A DNA stretch of 11,557 nt, from NCBI GenBank assembly GCA_905480565.1, contig CAJQQW010000112.1, forward strand, positions 1 to 11,557. Direction: 5' to 3'. The notes under the pieces were generated by a model. It searched no databases and was not told where the DNA came from. It saw only the letters and a program-made list of their open reading frames with translations. This stretch comes from an uncultured Halioglobus sp. GTDB taxonomy: Bacteria; Pseudomonadota; Gammaproteobacteria; Pseudomonadales; Halieaceae. This document shows positions 1 to 6,795 of this stretch, one piece after another. The translations under genes were made by a program, and so were the position numbers. Numbering within the stretch: position 1 is the first letter of the stretch; every line of letters starts with the position of its first letter.

Positions 1-121
1 AAATAAACCCACTGGCATTCTTCTGGCTCTCGAATAAAGCGAACACCAGAGGCACCAACTGAATCGAGCTGAACAGCATCAGCAGTATGCCAAGAATTCT
101 GAACGTTACGGAGAAATGCAT
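1..121 (-). CDS. trkH: TrkH potassium transporter subunit, N-terminal 40 codons only (cut by window edge)
   Basis: Reading leftwards from an ATG at 119-121 gives an open frame that starts MHFSVTFRILGILLMLFSSI and continues with a hydrophobic first membrane helix (about residues 7-28), as expected for the start of TrkH, the ion-conducting membrane subunit of the Trk potassium uptake system. The remaining roughly 440 residues lie outside the window. The start is one base after the TAG stop of trkA, so the two genes are almost certainly co-transcribed and probably translationally coupled; I see no strong separate Shine-Dalgarno sequence. TrkA, encoded immediately upstream, is the cytoplasmic regulatory partner of TrkH. 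The assignment rests on the short N-terminal sequence plus this gene order, so the function is an inference, but a well supported one. Confidence 0.82.
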   Translation of the reverse strand, partial: MHFSVTFRILGILLMLFSSIQLVPLVFALFESQKNASGFI

Positions 122-122
122 C

Positions 123-1499
123 CTAGGAAAAAAACCCGAGCCCAACAGCAAACAGCTTTTCTACGGCCTTTACTTGCTTGCGGTCAAGGAGGAACAGTAT
201 CACGTGATCATTTTCCTCCACCACGATATGGCGATGTGCAATCAACACGTCTTTTTTACGCACTACAGCACCAATTGTGACGCCCTCGGGCAGTTTGATG
301 TCGTCCAGGCGTCGGCCCACGACCTGGGAGGAGCCCGCATCTCCCTTAGCGGTCACTTCTATGGCCTCCGCGGCTCCCCTGCGCAGTGAGTGCACGTTGC
401 TGATATCGCCTTTTCTTACATGGGTTAGCAGGCTTCCGATCGTAATCTGTTGTGGTGAGATAGCGATGTCGATTTCATCGCCCACTAGCTCAGCATAAGC
501 AGCGTTGGCAATGAGAGTGATGACTTTTTTGGCGCCCAGCCGCTTCGCTAACATGGACATCATGATGTTGGCTTCGTCGCTGTTGGTCAGCGCGCAGAAC
601 ACATCGGTGGCCTCTATATTCTCCGAGGCAAGTAATTGCGGCTCGGAACCGCTGCCATGCAGCACGATGCAGTGCTTGAGCCGCTCAGACAGGCTGCGGC
701 ACTGGCTGTAGGACTTCTCGATGAGCTTCACCTGATAATCGTTCTCAAGGGATTGTGCCAGCGTCGCCCCGATGTTGCCGCCTCCGGCGATCATGACCCG
801 TTTGTAGGGTTTGTCGACCCTGCGCAGCTCCGACATGACCGCACGGATATTGTCACGGGCAGCGATGAAGAAAACCTCATCGTCTACTTCTACAACGGTA
901 TCACCCTCTGGGATGATGGCGCGGTCCTGTCGATAGATGGCCGCAACACGGGTATCCACGTTGGGCATATGCCGTCGTATCTCCTGCAGCTCGTGCCCGA
1001 CGATAGGGCCTCCGTGGTAAGCGCGCACGGCAACCAATTGCACCCGCCCTTCGGCGAAATCCATCACCTGGAGGGCGCCCGGTGTCGAAATAAGGCGCGC
1101 TATGCTGCGTGTGACGAGTTGCTCGGGGCCGATGATGACATCGACGGGTACGTGATCTTTGTTAAACAGTTGTTTCTGGTGAGCCAGGTAGTAGGGCGAG
1201 CGAACCCGGGAAATCTTGGTTGGTGTTTTGAACAGGGTATAGGCCACCTGGCAGGCCATCATGTTGATCTCGTCGCTATTGGTGACGGCAACGAGCATGT
1301 CTGCGTCTTCTGCGCCCGCGTCGCGCAGGGTGTCCGGATGAGACGCGCCACCTGTCACAGTGCCGATATCCAGCCGCTCCTGTAATGCGCGGAGTTTGTC
1401 GGTGTCGGTATCGACAACGGTAATGTCGTTTTGCTCGTTGGCGAGGTGCTCGGCGAGGGTGCCGCCGACCTGGCCAGCGCCGAGAATAATGATCTTCAT
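123..1499 (-). CDS. trkA: TrkA, cytoplasmic NAD(H)-binding regulatory subunit of Trk potassium uptake
   Basis: This 458-residue protein has the same length as E. coli TrkA and the duplicated RCK architecture of that family. The first Rossmann half begins [19 protein letters not shown] with the GxGxxG dinucleotide-binding motif at residues 7-12; a TrkA-C type domain follows at about 140-225. The second half starts with [17 protein letters not shown] (glycines 239-244) and ends with a second TrkA-C domain at about 370-450. TrkA is a peripheral membrane protein that gates the TrkH channel in response to NAD(H)/nucleotides. The ATG at 1497-1499 is the natural start because it opens the first beta strand. 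trkH follows after one base. Upstream, 133 bp (1500-1632) separate it from rsmB; I see neither a clear terminator nor a clear promoter there, so it may be read through from the def operon. Confidence 0.96.
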   Translation of the reverse strand: MKIIILGAGQVGGTLAEHLANEQNDITVVDTDTDKLRALQERLDIGTVTGGASHPDTLRDAGAEDADMLVAVTNSDEINMMACQVAYTLFKTPTKISRVRSPYYLAHQKQLFNKDHVPVDVIIGPEQLVTRSIARLISTPGALQVMDFAEGRVQLVAVRAYHGGPIVGHELQEIRRHMPNVDTRVAAIYRQDRAIIPEGDTVVEVDDEVFFIAARDNIRAVMSELRRVDKPYKRVMIAGGGNIGATLAQSLENDYQVKLIEKSYSQCRSLSERLKHCIVLHGSGSEPQLLASENIEATDVFCALTNSDEANIMMSMLAKRLGAKKVITLIANAAYAELVGDEIDIAISPQQITIGSLLTHVRKGDISNVHSLRRGAAEAIEVTAKGDAGSSQVVGRRLDDIKLPEGVTIGAVVRKKDVLIAHRHIVVEENDHVILFLLDRKQVKAVEKLFAVGLGFFS

Positions 1500-1632
1500 G
1501 GCCCGGTGAGCCTTGCAGTGATTACGGGTCCCGGAGAGTGCGCGACTGGGTCAGAGGCCCTCTCGGATATGCAATTACATTAAAGAAGTCGCTCCGTGAA
1601 TGTAAGTGCCGGTGTGGCGAAATTGTGCACAA

Positions 1633-2931
1633 CTATGAGGCTGTTTTTTGCAGCAACGCGTAGAACAGGCCATCGCTGCCGCCGCTGCTGGGCAGCAGTT
1701 GTGTGCCGTAGCTCGACGCCTCGCCCCAGGGGGTATCAAGGGCCTGATGCACCGCATCCGGTTGTTGGTCGAGGAAGCGGCTGATTACAGCACTGTTTTC
1801 TTCTTTGAAGATGGAACAGGTTGCATATAACAGCGTGCCGCGCGGTTTCAGTAGTGGCCAGACACCGAGTAGCAGGCGGGTTTGCAGCTCGCTAAACGTG
1901 GCGATATCGGTAATCTTGCGCAACTGTTTTATATCCGGATGCCGCCGGATTACGCCACTGGCCGAGCAGGGGGCATCCACCAATATTCGATCGAAGCTGC
2001 CCGCGGATAACTGCTCCGGTGGTGAGGTCCCGTCGGCGCAAACGAGTGATGCGACAAGCCCCAGTCGCGCCAGATTTTCCGAGACCATGTCCAGCCTTTT
2101 CCTCTCTACATCCATCGCAACCAGTTCCGCGAGCCCCTCCTGCAGTTCCAGTATGTGACAGGTTTTCCCTCCTGGTGCTGCACAGACATCCAGTACGCGC
2201 TCTCCTGGTTCGGGCGAAAGCAGGATGGCGGCCAGTTGTGCCGCTTCGTCCTGTACGCTCACCATGCCGTCCTGAAACCCTGGTAACTGGCTTACATCCA
2301 TAGCGTGCGACAGATAGATAGCCTGGGGGCTGAGTAGGCCCTCACTGCTGCCTATGCCCTGTTTGGCGAGTGTTTTAAGGTACTGCTCCCGGCTGACTCG
2401 GGCGGTGTTTATGCGGAGCGTCATGGGAGGGTGTTCGTTGTTGGCAAGCAGTATATCGCCGGCGGCGGCTGGCCACTGCGCCTTGATCTTGTCATAAAGC
2501 CAACGGGGGTGGCCGCTGCTCGCTGCATCATCCAGGGCTTGTAGCAGTGGCTCACGCTCCCGCAGGAACCGTCGCAGTACCGCATTGGACAGATTTTTGG
2601 CCCAGTGCTTTTTGAGCGCCCGGGTGGCCTCTACGGTAGCCGCGACGGCGGCGTGGTCGGGCACACGTGTAAAGTCCAGTTGATACAAGCCACAGAGTAA
2701 CAGGGCCTGGATATCGCGATCTTTTTCTTTCAGCGGCTTGTCTATCATCTGTGCGAGGATCGCTGTGAGACGGGGTTCGTTGCGCAGCGTCCCGTAGCAG
2801 AGCTGGCGCAACAGTCCCAGATCTCGCGTTTTGACCCTGTTTTCCTGTCGCGCGAGGGCGCGATCCAGGGATTGCCCGCTGAACACGTCTGCGATGGCAA
2901 GCGCTGCCGCGGCGCGGGTATCGATGCTCAT
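1633..2931 (-). CDS. rsmB: RsmB, 16S rRNA cytosine-967 C5-methyltransferase
   Basis: The 432-residue protein matches RsmB (Sun/Fmu) in length and layout. Residues 1 to about 140 form the NusB-like RNA-binding domain, and the rest is an RsmB/NOP-type SAM-dependent methyltransferase. Visible motifs are the SAM-binding DVCAAPGGKT at 248-257, the motif IV loop DAPCSASG at 319-326 (Cys322) and the catalytic TCS at 371-373 (Cys372); the two cysteines correspond to the Cys325/Cys375 pair of the E. coli enzyme. It methylates C967 of 16S rRNA during small-subunit assembly. The ATG (2929-2931) overlaps the TGA of fmt in an ATGA junction, so translation is probably coupled to fmt. Nothing looks damaged. 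Confidence 0.96.
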   Translation of the reverse strand: MSIDTRAAAALAIADVFSGQSLDRALARQENRVKTRDLGLLRQLCYGTLRNEPRLTAILAQMIDKPLKEKDRDIQALLLCGLYQLDFTRVPDHAAVAATVEATRALKKHWAKNLSNAVLRRFLREREPLLQALDDAASSGHPRWLYDKIKAQWPAAAGDILLANNEHPPMTLRINTARVSREQYLKTLAKQGIGSSEGLLSPQAIYLSHAMDVSQLPGFQDGMVSVQDEAAQLAAILLSPEPGERVLDVCAAPGGKTCHILELQEGLAELVAMDVERKRLDMVSENLARLGLVASLVCADGTSPPEQLSAGSFDRILVDAPCSASGVIRRHPDIKQLRKITDIATFSELQTRLLLGVWPLLKPRGTLLYATCSIFKEENSAVISRFLDQQPDAVHQALDTPWGEASSYGTQLLPSSGGSDGLFYALLQKTAS

Positions 2932-3905
2932 TCCTGTGCCGCCGTGGCTATGGGCGCAAAGCGCTTGCCCACAGAAAAGCGATCGTGGTGGGCGCGCAGC
3001 AGCTCTGCCGCGGGCAATTGTCTGCCGCCCTCCAGTTGCACTGTTTGCAAGACCAGGTCGCCTTTTGCGCAGCGCACGGTGATGCCTTCCTGGTCAGCCT
3101 TAACAATTGTTCCGGGAGCGATATCGCATAGCTCCGGGGCCGTGGGCCTCGCTCCCCAGATTCGGATGCGCTTGCCATCGAGTACGGCGTAACAGACCGG
3201 GGCAGGGTTGAAGGCGCGAATCTGCCGGTCCAGGGTGGCGGCGTCGCGGCACCAGTTGATCGCGGCTTCGTGTTTATGCAATTTGTGTGCGTAGTTTGCC
3301 TGCGTATCGTCCTGAGGCTGTGCAGATGCGCGACAGGATTCGAGGTTATCCAGTACGCTCAGAAGCAGCTCGGGACCGATTAGTGCGAGTTGATCGTGCA
3401 GATCGATTGCGCTGGCGCGTGGCTCAACTTGGCAGGCTGCTGTGGCAAGCATGTCGCCGGTATCAAGTCCTGCGTCCATCTGCATAATAGTGATTCCGCT
3501 GGTGCCGTCACCCGCCTCGATCGCGCGCTGGATGGGTGCGGCTCCCCGCCAGCGGGGCAGGAGTGACGCATGGACATTGAGGCAACCAAACCGTGGGATA
3601 GCCAGTACCTCGAGAGGCAGGATTAACCCGTAGGCCACCACCACGAGCACATCTGCGCTCTGTGCCGCCAGCTCGGCCTGTACCTCTTTATCTTTAAGCG
3701 TATCGGGCTGATAGACCGGGATACCCGCGTCTTCGGCGACCTGTTTGACGGGACTTGTCTGGAGCTTGCGGCCCCGGCCCGCGCGCCGGTCCGGCTGAGT
3801 GTAGATTGAAAGTAGTTGGTGCTCACTATCGACAAGAGCCTTAGCATGAATGGCCGCAAAGCGCGGTGTGCCGGCAAAAATGACCCTGAGGCTGGCGTCT
3901 GTCAT
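2928..3905 (-). CDS. fmt: Methionyl-tRNA formyltransferase
   Basis: The 325-residue protein opens with VIFAGTPRFAAIHAKAL, the typical N-terminal strand of Fmt, and carries the active-site signature around residues 110-129, including NVHASLLPRWRGAAPIQRA. The catalytic triad expected in the family is present as Asn110, His112 and Asp148 (in MQMDAGLDTGDM). The C-terminal OB-like tRNA-binding domain covers roughly residues 206-315. The enzyme transfers a formyl group from 10-formyltetrahydrofolate to Met-tRNAfMet for translation initiation. It starts four bases after the def stop and its own stop overlaps the rsmB start, so it sits in the middle of a tightly coupled def-fmt-rsmB operon. There is no good Shine-Dalgarno sequence of its own, consistent with coupling to def. 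Confidence 0.97.
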   Translation of the reverse strand: MTDASLRVIFAGTPRFAAIHAKALVDSEHQLLSIYTQPDRRAGRGRKLQTSPVKQVAEDAGIPVYQPDTLKDKEVQAELAAQSADVLVVVAYGLILPLEVLAIPRFGCLNVHASLLPRWRGAAPIQRAIEAGDGTSGITIMQMDAGLDTGDMLATAACQVEPRASAIDLHDQLALIGPELLLSVLDNLESCRASAQPQDDTQANYAHKLHKHEAAINWCRDAATLDRQIRAFNPAPVCYAVLDGKRIRIWGARPTAPELCDIAPGTIVKADQEGITVRCAKGDLVLQTVQLEGGRQLPAAELLRAHHDRFSVGKRFAPIATAAQE

Positions 3906-3909
3906 GTCG

Positions 3910-4416
3910 TCAGTCGCGGCACCGCTGGTCTTTTTCCAGCTTTTTGCGTATCCGTTGGCGCTTCAGGGGAGACAGGTAATCGACAAAAAGTTTGCCGTTG
4001 AGGTGATCTATCTCGTGCTGCAGGCAGATGGCCTCCAGTCCCGACAGCGTCTGGTTGAATTCGTCACCATTGCGATCCAGGGCCTTAACCTCTACTTCCT
4101 GGGGTCGGGTTACGGACTCAAAAAAACCTGGCACAGACAGACAGCCTTCATCATAGTCCTCCAGCGTTTCACTGCGCGCGGTGATGTCCGGGTTAATGAA
4201 TACCAGGGGGCGATCTTTTTCTTCGGAGACGTCCATGACCAGAATGCGCTTGTGCACGTTGACCTGGGTTGCGGCGAGGCCGATGCCCGGTGCGTTGTAC
4301 ATGGTTTCAAACATGTCTTCGATGAGCTTCCGTGTTACCTCGGTGACCGTATCTACAGGCTCCGCACGGGTGCGTAATCGAGGGTCAGGGAACTCCAGTA
4401 TTTCCAGTAATGCCAT
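3910..4416 (-). CDS. def: Peptide deformylase
   Basis: From the ATG at 4414-4416 the gene encodes 168 residues beginning [18 protein letters not shown], the standard N-terminus of bacterial peptide deformylase. All three family motifs are intact: GIGLAATQ at 44-51, EGCLS at 90-94 with the metal-ligand Cys92, and QHEIDH at 133-138 with ligands His134 and His138 and catalytic Glu135. It removes the N-formyl group from nascent proteins, the step that pairs with Fmt encoded next. A longer form starting at a TTG near 4509 is possible in frame, but it would add 31 residues unlike the family and begin almost at the predicted transcription start; I therefore prefer the internal ATG. A GGA lies five bases before it. 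The promoter at 4519-4548 probably drives the whole def-fmt-rsmB unit. Confidence 0.97.
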   Translation of the reverse strand: MALLEILEFPDPRLRTRAEPVDTVTEVTRKLIEDMFETMYNAPGIGLAATQVNVHKRILVMDVSEEKDRPLVFINPDITARSETLEDYDEGCLSVPGFFESVTRPQEVEVKALDRNGDEFNQTLSGLEAICLQHEIDHLNGKLFVDYLSPLKRQRIRKKLEKDQRCRD

Positions 4417-4445
4417 GATATCCAGTGCCTGCGCAGCGGCGAGTG

Positions 4446-4483
4446 TTGGCCAGAATTGGCTGCGTGATTTGGTAACATTTGGC
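4446..4483 (+). repeat. Four phased TTGG repeats upstream of the tsaP promoter
   Basis: TTGGC occurs at 4446-4450, 4456-4460 and 4479-4483, with a variant TTGGT at 4469-4473. The start-to-start spacings are 10, 13 and 10 bases, so each pair lies about one helical turn apart on the same DNA face. The group lies 15-52 bp upstream of the proposed tsaP -35 box and inside the transcribed leader of def. It could be an activator or operator site, or a chance cluster of a short motif. Confidence 0.3.
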
Positions 4484-4497
4484 TTGCCAGCGTCATG

Positions 4498-4526
4498 TTG
4501 CAACAGCAAACTGTGAGCATTATACA
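4498..4526 (+). promoter_or_regulatory. Candidate sigma70 promoter for tsaP
   Basis: TTGCAA (4498-4503) and TATACA (4521-4526) are separated by 17 bp; each hexamer matches four of six consensus bases. The -10 overlaps the -10 of the opposing def promoter. Transcription would start near 4533 and leave a leader of about 190 nt before the tsaP ATG. The assignment is by consensus and position only. Confidence 0.4.
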
Positions 4527-4548
4527 GCGTGTGATTACGGGGTGCCTA
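4519..4548 (-). promoter_or_regulatory. Candidate sigma70 promoter for def-fmt-rsmB
   Basis: On the minus strand a perfect TATAAT -10 (4519-4524) lies 18 bp from TAGGCA (4543-4548), which matches four of six bases of the -35 consensus. Transcription would begin near 4512, giving def a leader of about 95 nt. It is the best promoter match in the divergent region. Confidence 0.6.
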
Positions 4549-4683
4549 GGGTTGGGACTCCACTGCGCCTCGGCCGAAGGGCAAGGGTGTGGTGGCGCTT
4601 TCGCCGTCAGAGCAGGTCGCACGATGACAAGCAGTCGGCCGGAGGCACACGAATTCAGCAGCGGTGGTGTGGGCGGGCGTGAG

Positions 4684-4706
4684 CCAGGCGCTGGATGCTC
4701 GCCTGG
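4684..4706 (+). promoter_or_regulatory. 5' UTR hairpin directly before the tsaP ribosome binding site
   Basis: CCAGGCG (4684-4690) and CGCCTGG (4700-4706) form a perfect 7-bp GC-rich inverted repeat with a 9-base loop. Five bases later the AAGGG Shine-Dalgarno of tsaP (4712-4716) begins. An alternative small hairpin, CCAG-gcg-CTGG (4684-4694), uses the same left arm. No T-run follows, so it is not a terminator; an effect on mRNA stability or translation is possible. Confidence 0.45.
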
Positions 4707-4723
4707 ATAAAAAGGGTGCAATA

Positions 4724-5755
4724 ATGAAAATAAAATCAATTTCTCTTAGTCTCCTTCTGGCGTCACTGCTGTTTGCGGGATGGGTTCAGGCGGCCGTGCA
4801 ACTCAATGAGGATGTACCGGAAACGTACATCGTTAAGAAGGGCGATACACTTTGGGGGATTTCGGGGATGTACCTGCAGGAGCCCTGGCGCTGGCCAGAG
4901 CTCTGGGATGTTAATCCGCAGATCGATAACCCCCACCTGATATTCCCCGGCGACGAACTCTACCTTGTCTGGATTGACGGCCAACCGCGGCTTCGACTGC
5001 GGCGAGGCAGGGAAAAGGTATTAAGTCCGAACATGCGGGTCAGCGACCTCGACCTGGCGATTCCCTCTATTCCACTGGACCAGATAGGCCCCTGGCTGCA
5101 GAACAACCGTGTCATGGAAGCCGGAGAGCTGAACCAGTCCGCGTACATTGTTGCTCAGGACCAGCGCGCCCTGATTGGCGGCCCCGGAGACACCATATAC
5201 GGCCGCGGCCCGTTTCCCGATGGTGAGCGGACCTACGGCATTTATCGCATTGGCCAGCGTTTTGTAGATCCTAATACCGGGGAGCATCTGGGATATGAGG
5301 TCATGGATATCGGGACGGGAAGACTCACGAGTAGCAACCGAGATGAGGTGACCCAACTGGAAATTACCCGTGTTTCGGAGGAAGTCAGAATTGGCGATCG
5401 ACTCTTGCCCCAGGAAGAACGTGTGCTGGACTCAACCTTCCACCCCCAGGCGCCGCAGGAGGAAATTGTCGGCGGCGCGATCATAGCCGTTGTTGGCGGC
5501 CTGACGCAGGTGGGTGACATGAGTATCGTGGTCCTTAACCAGGGCAAGCGGGATGGCCTTCAGATTGGCAACGTGGTTGCGGTATACCAGACGGGCCGCA
5601 CCGTATTCGATAAAGTGTCCGAGTCGAATGTGCGTCTGCCAAATACCCGCGCAGGCCTGGCCATGGTGTTCGAATCTTATGAAAAGGTCAGCTACGCAAT
5701 CATCCTGAGAGCAACCCGCCCGCTCGAAATATTCGATTTGATCAAGAATCCCTGA
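4724..5755 (+). CDS. tsaP: TsaP-like LysM protein of the type IV pilus secretin complex
   Basis: The 343-residue protein starts with a signal peptide (KIK, then a hydrophobic core, likely cleavage after VQA at residue 23). A LysM peptidoglycan-binding domain follows at about residues 34-82 (YIVKKGDTLWGIS through FPGDELYLV). The C-terminal region, about 250-343, contains GLQIGNVVAVYQTG and AGLAMVFESYEKVSYAIIL, which I read as the FlgT-C-like domain found in TsaP; I recall the Pseudomonas homologue as PA0020. TsaP is a periplasmic protein that associates with the PilQ secretin and cell wall, although its importance varies between species. The ATG at 4724 is preferred over an upstream frame extension because it opens the signal peptide and has AAGGG seven bases before it. 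Placement next to dprA is typical of related bacteria. No pilus genes are in the window, so the pilus role is inferred. Confidence 0.85.
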   Translation: MKIKSISLSLLLASLLFAGWVQAAVQLNEDVPETYIVKKGDTLWGISGMYLQEPWRWPELWDVNPQIDNPHLIFPGDELYLVWIDGQPRLRLRRGREKVLSPNMRVSDLDLAIPSIPLDQIGPWLQNNRVMEAGELNQSAYIVAQDQRALIGGPGDTIYGRGPFPDGERTYGIYRIGQRFVDPNTGEHLGYEVMDIGTGRLTSSNRDEVTQLEITRVSEEVRIGDRLLPQEERVLDSTFHPQAPQEEIVGGAIIAVVGGLTQVGDMSIVVLNQGKRDGLQIGNVVAVYQTGRTVFDKVSESNVRLPNTRAGLAMVFESYEKVSYAIILRATRPLEIFDLIKNP

Positions 5756-5762
5756 ACAGGGC

Positions 5763-5780
5763 CGGCAGCGCTGGCTGCCG
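5763..5780 (+). other. Small hairpin between tsaP and dprA
   Basis: CGGCAGC (5763-5769) pairs with GCTGCCG (5774-5780) around a 4-base loop, eight bases after the tsaP stop codon. No T-tract follows, so it is not a convincing intrinsic terminator; it may protect the upstream mRNA 3' end or only partly attenuate read-through into dprA. Confidence 0.4.
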
Positions 5781-5816
5781 CGACACCGCCGCCGCACATA
5801 ACGTCAAGGACGATGT

Positions 5817-6710
5817 ATGAATGTTGGCAAAGCACACCTCGACTCCCGCGCGGGCGGTGCCTCGATCGTCGCAATCGATGACGAGCACTATCCGCCGCTT
5901 CTGCGCGAAATCCACGATCCCCCGGCGCTATTGTACGTGCTGGGTGACCCCGCCCTGCTACTCACTCCGCAGATGGCAGTAGTGGGTAGCCGCTGTGCAA
6001 CGTCTGCGGGCCTTCGGTTGGCGCGCGACCTGAGTGGCCAGCTATCAGCAGCCGGTTTGCTGGTTGGCTCCGGGCTGGCTCTGGGGATTGACACCGCGGC
6101 GCACGAGGGTGCGTTGCAGTCGGGCGGCCGGACGGTCGCCGTTATGGCCACCGGCATCGATCAGGTTTATCCGCATCGAAACCGTGCACTCGCCCGCCGT
6201 ATCGGGACGGCGGGGTGTCTCGTATCCGAGTTTCCGCCGGGCACGCCGCCGCGTCGTCATCATTTCCCGAAGCGCAACCGGATCATCAGTGGGATGGCCG
6301 TGGGTGTCGTGGTGGTCGAGGCGGCCCTGCCAAGCGGCTCCCTCATTACTGCGGGCGCTGCGCTTGAGCAGGGGCGAGAAGTCTTTGCCCTGCCGTGGTC
6401 GCCCCTGCATGAAGGCGGGCTCGGGTGCCTGCAGTTACTGCGCGATGGCGCTAAAATGGTGCGCGCGGTGGATGATATTCTCGAAGAGTTTGGCGTTTGC
6501 GGTGTTCCGCGAGGTGTGAGTTTTCAAACTCGTCGCGAGGAGGGGCGCCAGGCATCCTGGCTGCTGCCGCTTCTTGGCTACGAAGCGATTACGCTGGATG
6601 AACTGGTGGCGGGTACCGCGCGCCCGGCGGCGCAATTGCTGGCAGAATTGTCCAATCTGGAGGTGGCGGGCCGGGTACAACGTCTTTCCTCTGGTTATAT
6701 CCGATGTTGA
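5817..6710 (+). CDS. dprA: DprA/Smf DNA-processing protein lacking the usual N-terminal domain
   Basis: DprA binds single-stranded DNA and loads RecA during natural transformation. The 297-residue product has the central Rossmann-like domain (about residues 50-225): AVVGSR at 54-59, GLALGID at 86-92, VYPHRNRAL at 118-126, FPKRNRIISG at 150-159 and SGSLITAGAALEQGR at 173-187. A C-terminal DML1-like winged helix covers about 248-297. The start is secure: AAGGA lies six bases before the ATG, an in-frame TAA lies at 5799-5801, and the complete tsaP gene ends only 61 bp upstream. Most proteobacterial relatives are about 360-380 residues and carry an extra N-terminal SAM/helix-hairpin-helix region of some 70 residues, which is absent here with no room for it. 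Two usually conserved spots also differ: Leu where GLARGID is common, and PW where PG is common (residues 193-194). It is probably still folded, but its competence function is uncertain. Confidence 0.9.
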   Translation: MNVGKAHLDSRAGGASIVAIDDEHYPPLLREIHDPPALLYVLGDPALLLTPQMAVVGSRCATSAGLRLARDLSGQLSAAGLLVGSGLALGIDTAAHEGALQSGGRTVAVMATGIDQVYPHRNRALARRIGTAGCLVSEFPPGTPPRRHHFPKRNRIISGMAVGVVVVEAALPSGSLITAGAALEQGREVFALPWSPLHEGGLGCLQLLRDGAKMVRAVDDILEEFGVCGVPRGVSFQTRREEGRQASWLLPLLGYEAITLDELVAGTARPAAQLLAELSNLEVAGRVQRLSSGYIRC

Positions 6711-6725
6711 GCTTGCCAATTCCGC

Positions 6726-6731
6726 TACAAT
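6726..6731 (+). promoter_or_regulatory. Possible -10 element upstream of purE
   Basis: TACAAT (five of six consensus bases) lies in the 85-bp gap between dprA and purE, about 65 bp before the purE start. No good -35 hexamer is present at 16-18 bp, so this may be only a weak internal promoter. No recognisable PurR-type operator is seen. Confidence 0.3.
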
Positions 6732-6795
6732 TAGTAAGAATCCGCGGTCTTTCAGGCTGCTGTAGCCACTGTTCTGACTTAATAGGAGAAAATGC

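Larger units (their letters stand above)
4417..4723. other. Divergent intergenic region between def and tsaP (307 bp, no gene)
   Basis: This stretch lies between the oppositely oriented starts of def and tsaP. It contains a leftward sigma70-like promoter (4519-4548), a rightward one (4498-4526) whose -10 overlaps the leftward -10, four TTGG repeats at 4446-4483, and a 7-bp GC-rich hairpin at 4684-4706. Short open frames in it (for example about 28 codons from an ATG at 4624) have no ribosome binding site, and I do not regard them as genes. If the rightward promoter is used, tsaP has a leader of about 190 nt. Confidence 0.75.

Noticed and set aside
636..1385. A 249-codon plus-strand open frame across trkA
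   Set aside because: It is antisense to an intact, motif-complete trkA, has no ribosome binding site and shows no family features; long shadow frames are common in GC-rich codon-biased genes.
1623..1632. Perfect 10-bp palindrome TTGTGCACAA just after the rsmB stop
   Set aside because: Around ten such palindromes are expected by chance in this window, and no T-tract or regulator context supports a function.
1500..1632. Possible terminator or promoter in the rsmB-trkA gap
   Set aside because: I found no stable hairpin with a T-run and no paired -35/-10 match on the minus strand that would justify a call.
4417..4509. An N-terminally longer peptide deformylase starting at a TTG near 4509
   Set aside because: The extra 31 residues do not resemble the family, and the TTG would lie at the predicted transcription start; the ATG at 4414-4416 gives the canonical N-terminus.
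1518..4541. An 11-bp exact repeat GTGATTACGGG at 1518-1528 and 4531-4541, upstream of trkA and def
   Set aside because: Exact 11-mer repeats are expected several times by chance in a window of this size, and no shared context beyond this was seen.
5813..5823. Three ATGs at 4-base intervals in all three frames at the dprA start
   Set aside because: Only the middle one (5817) has the proper 6-base spacing from AAGGA and a long frame; the others look incidental.
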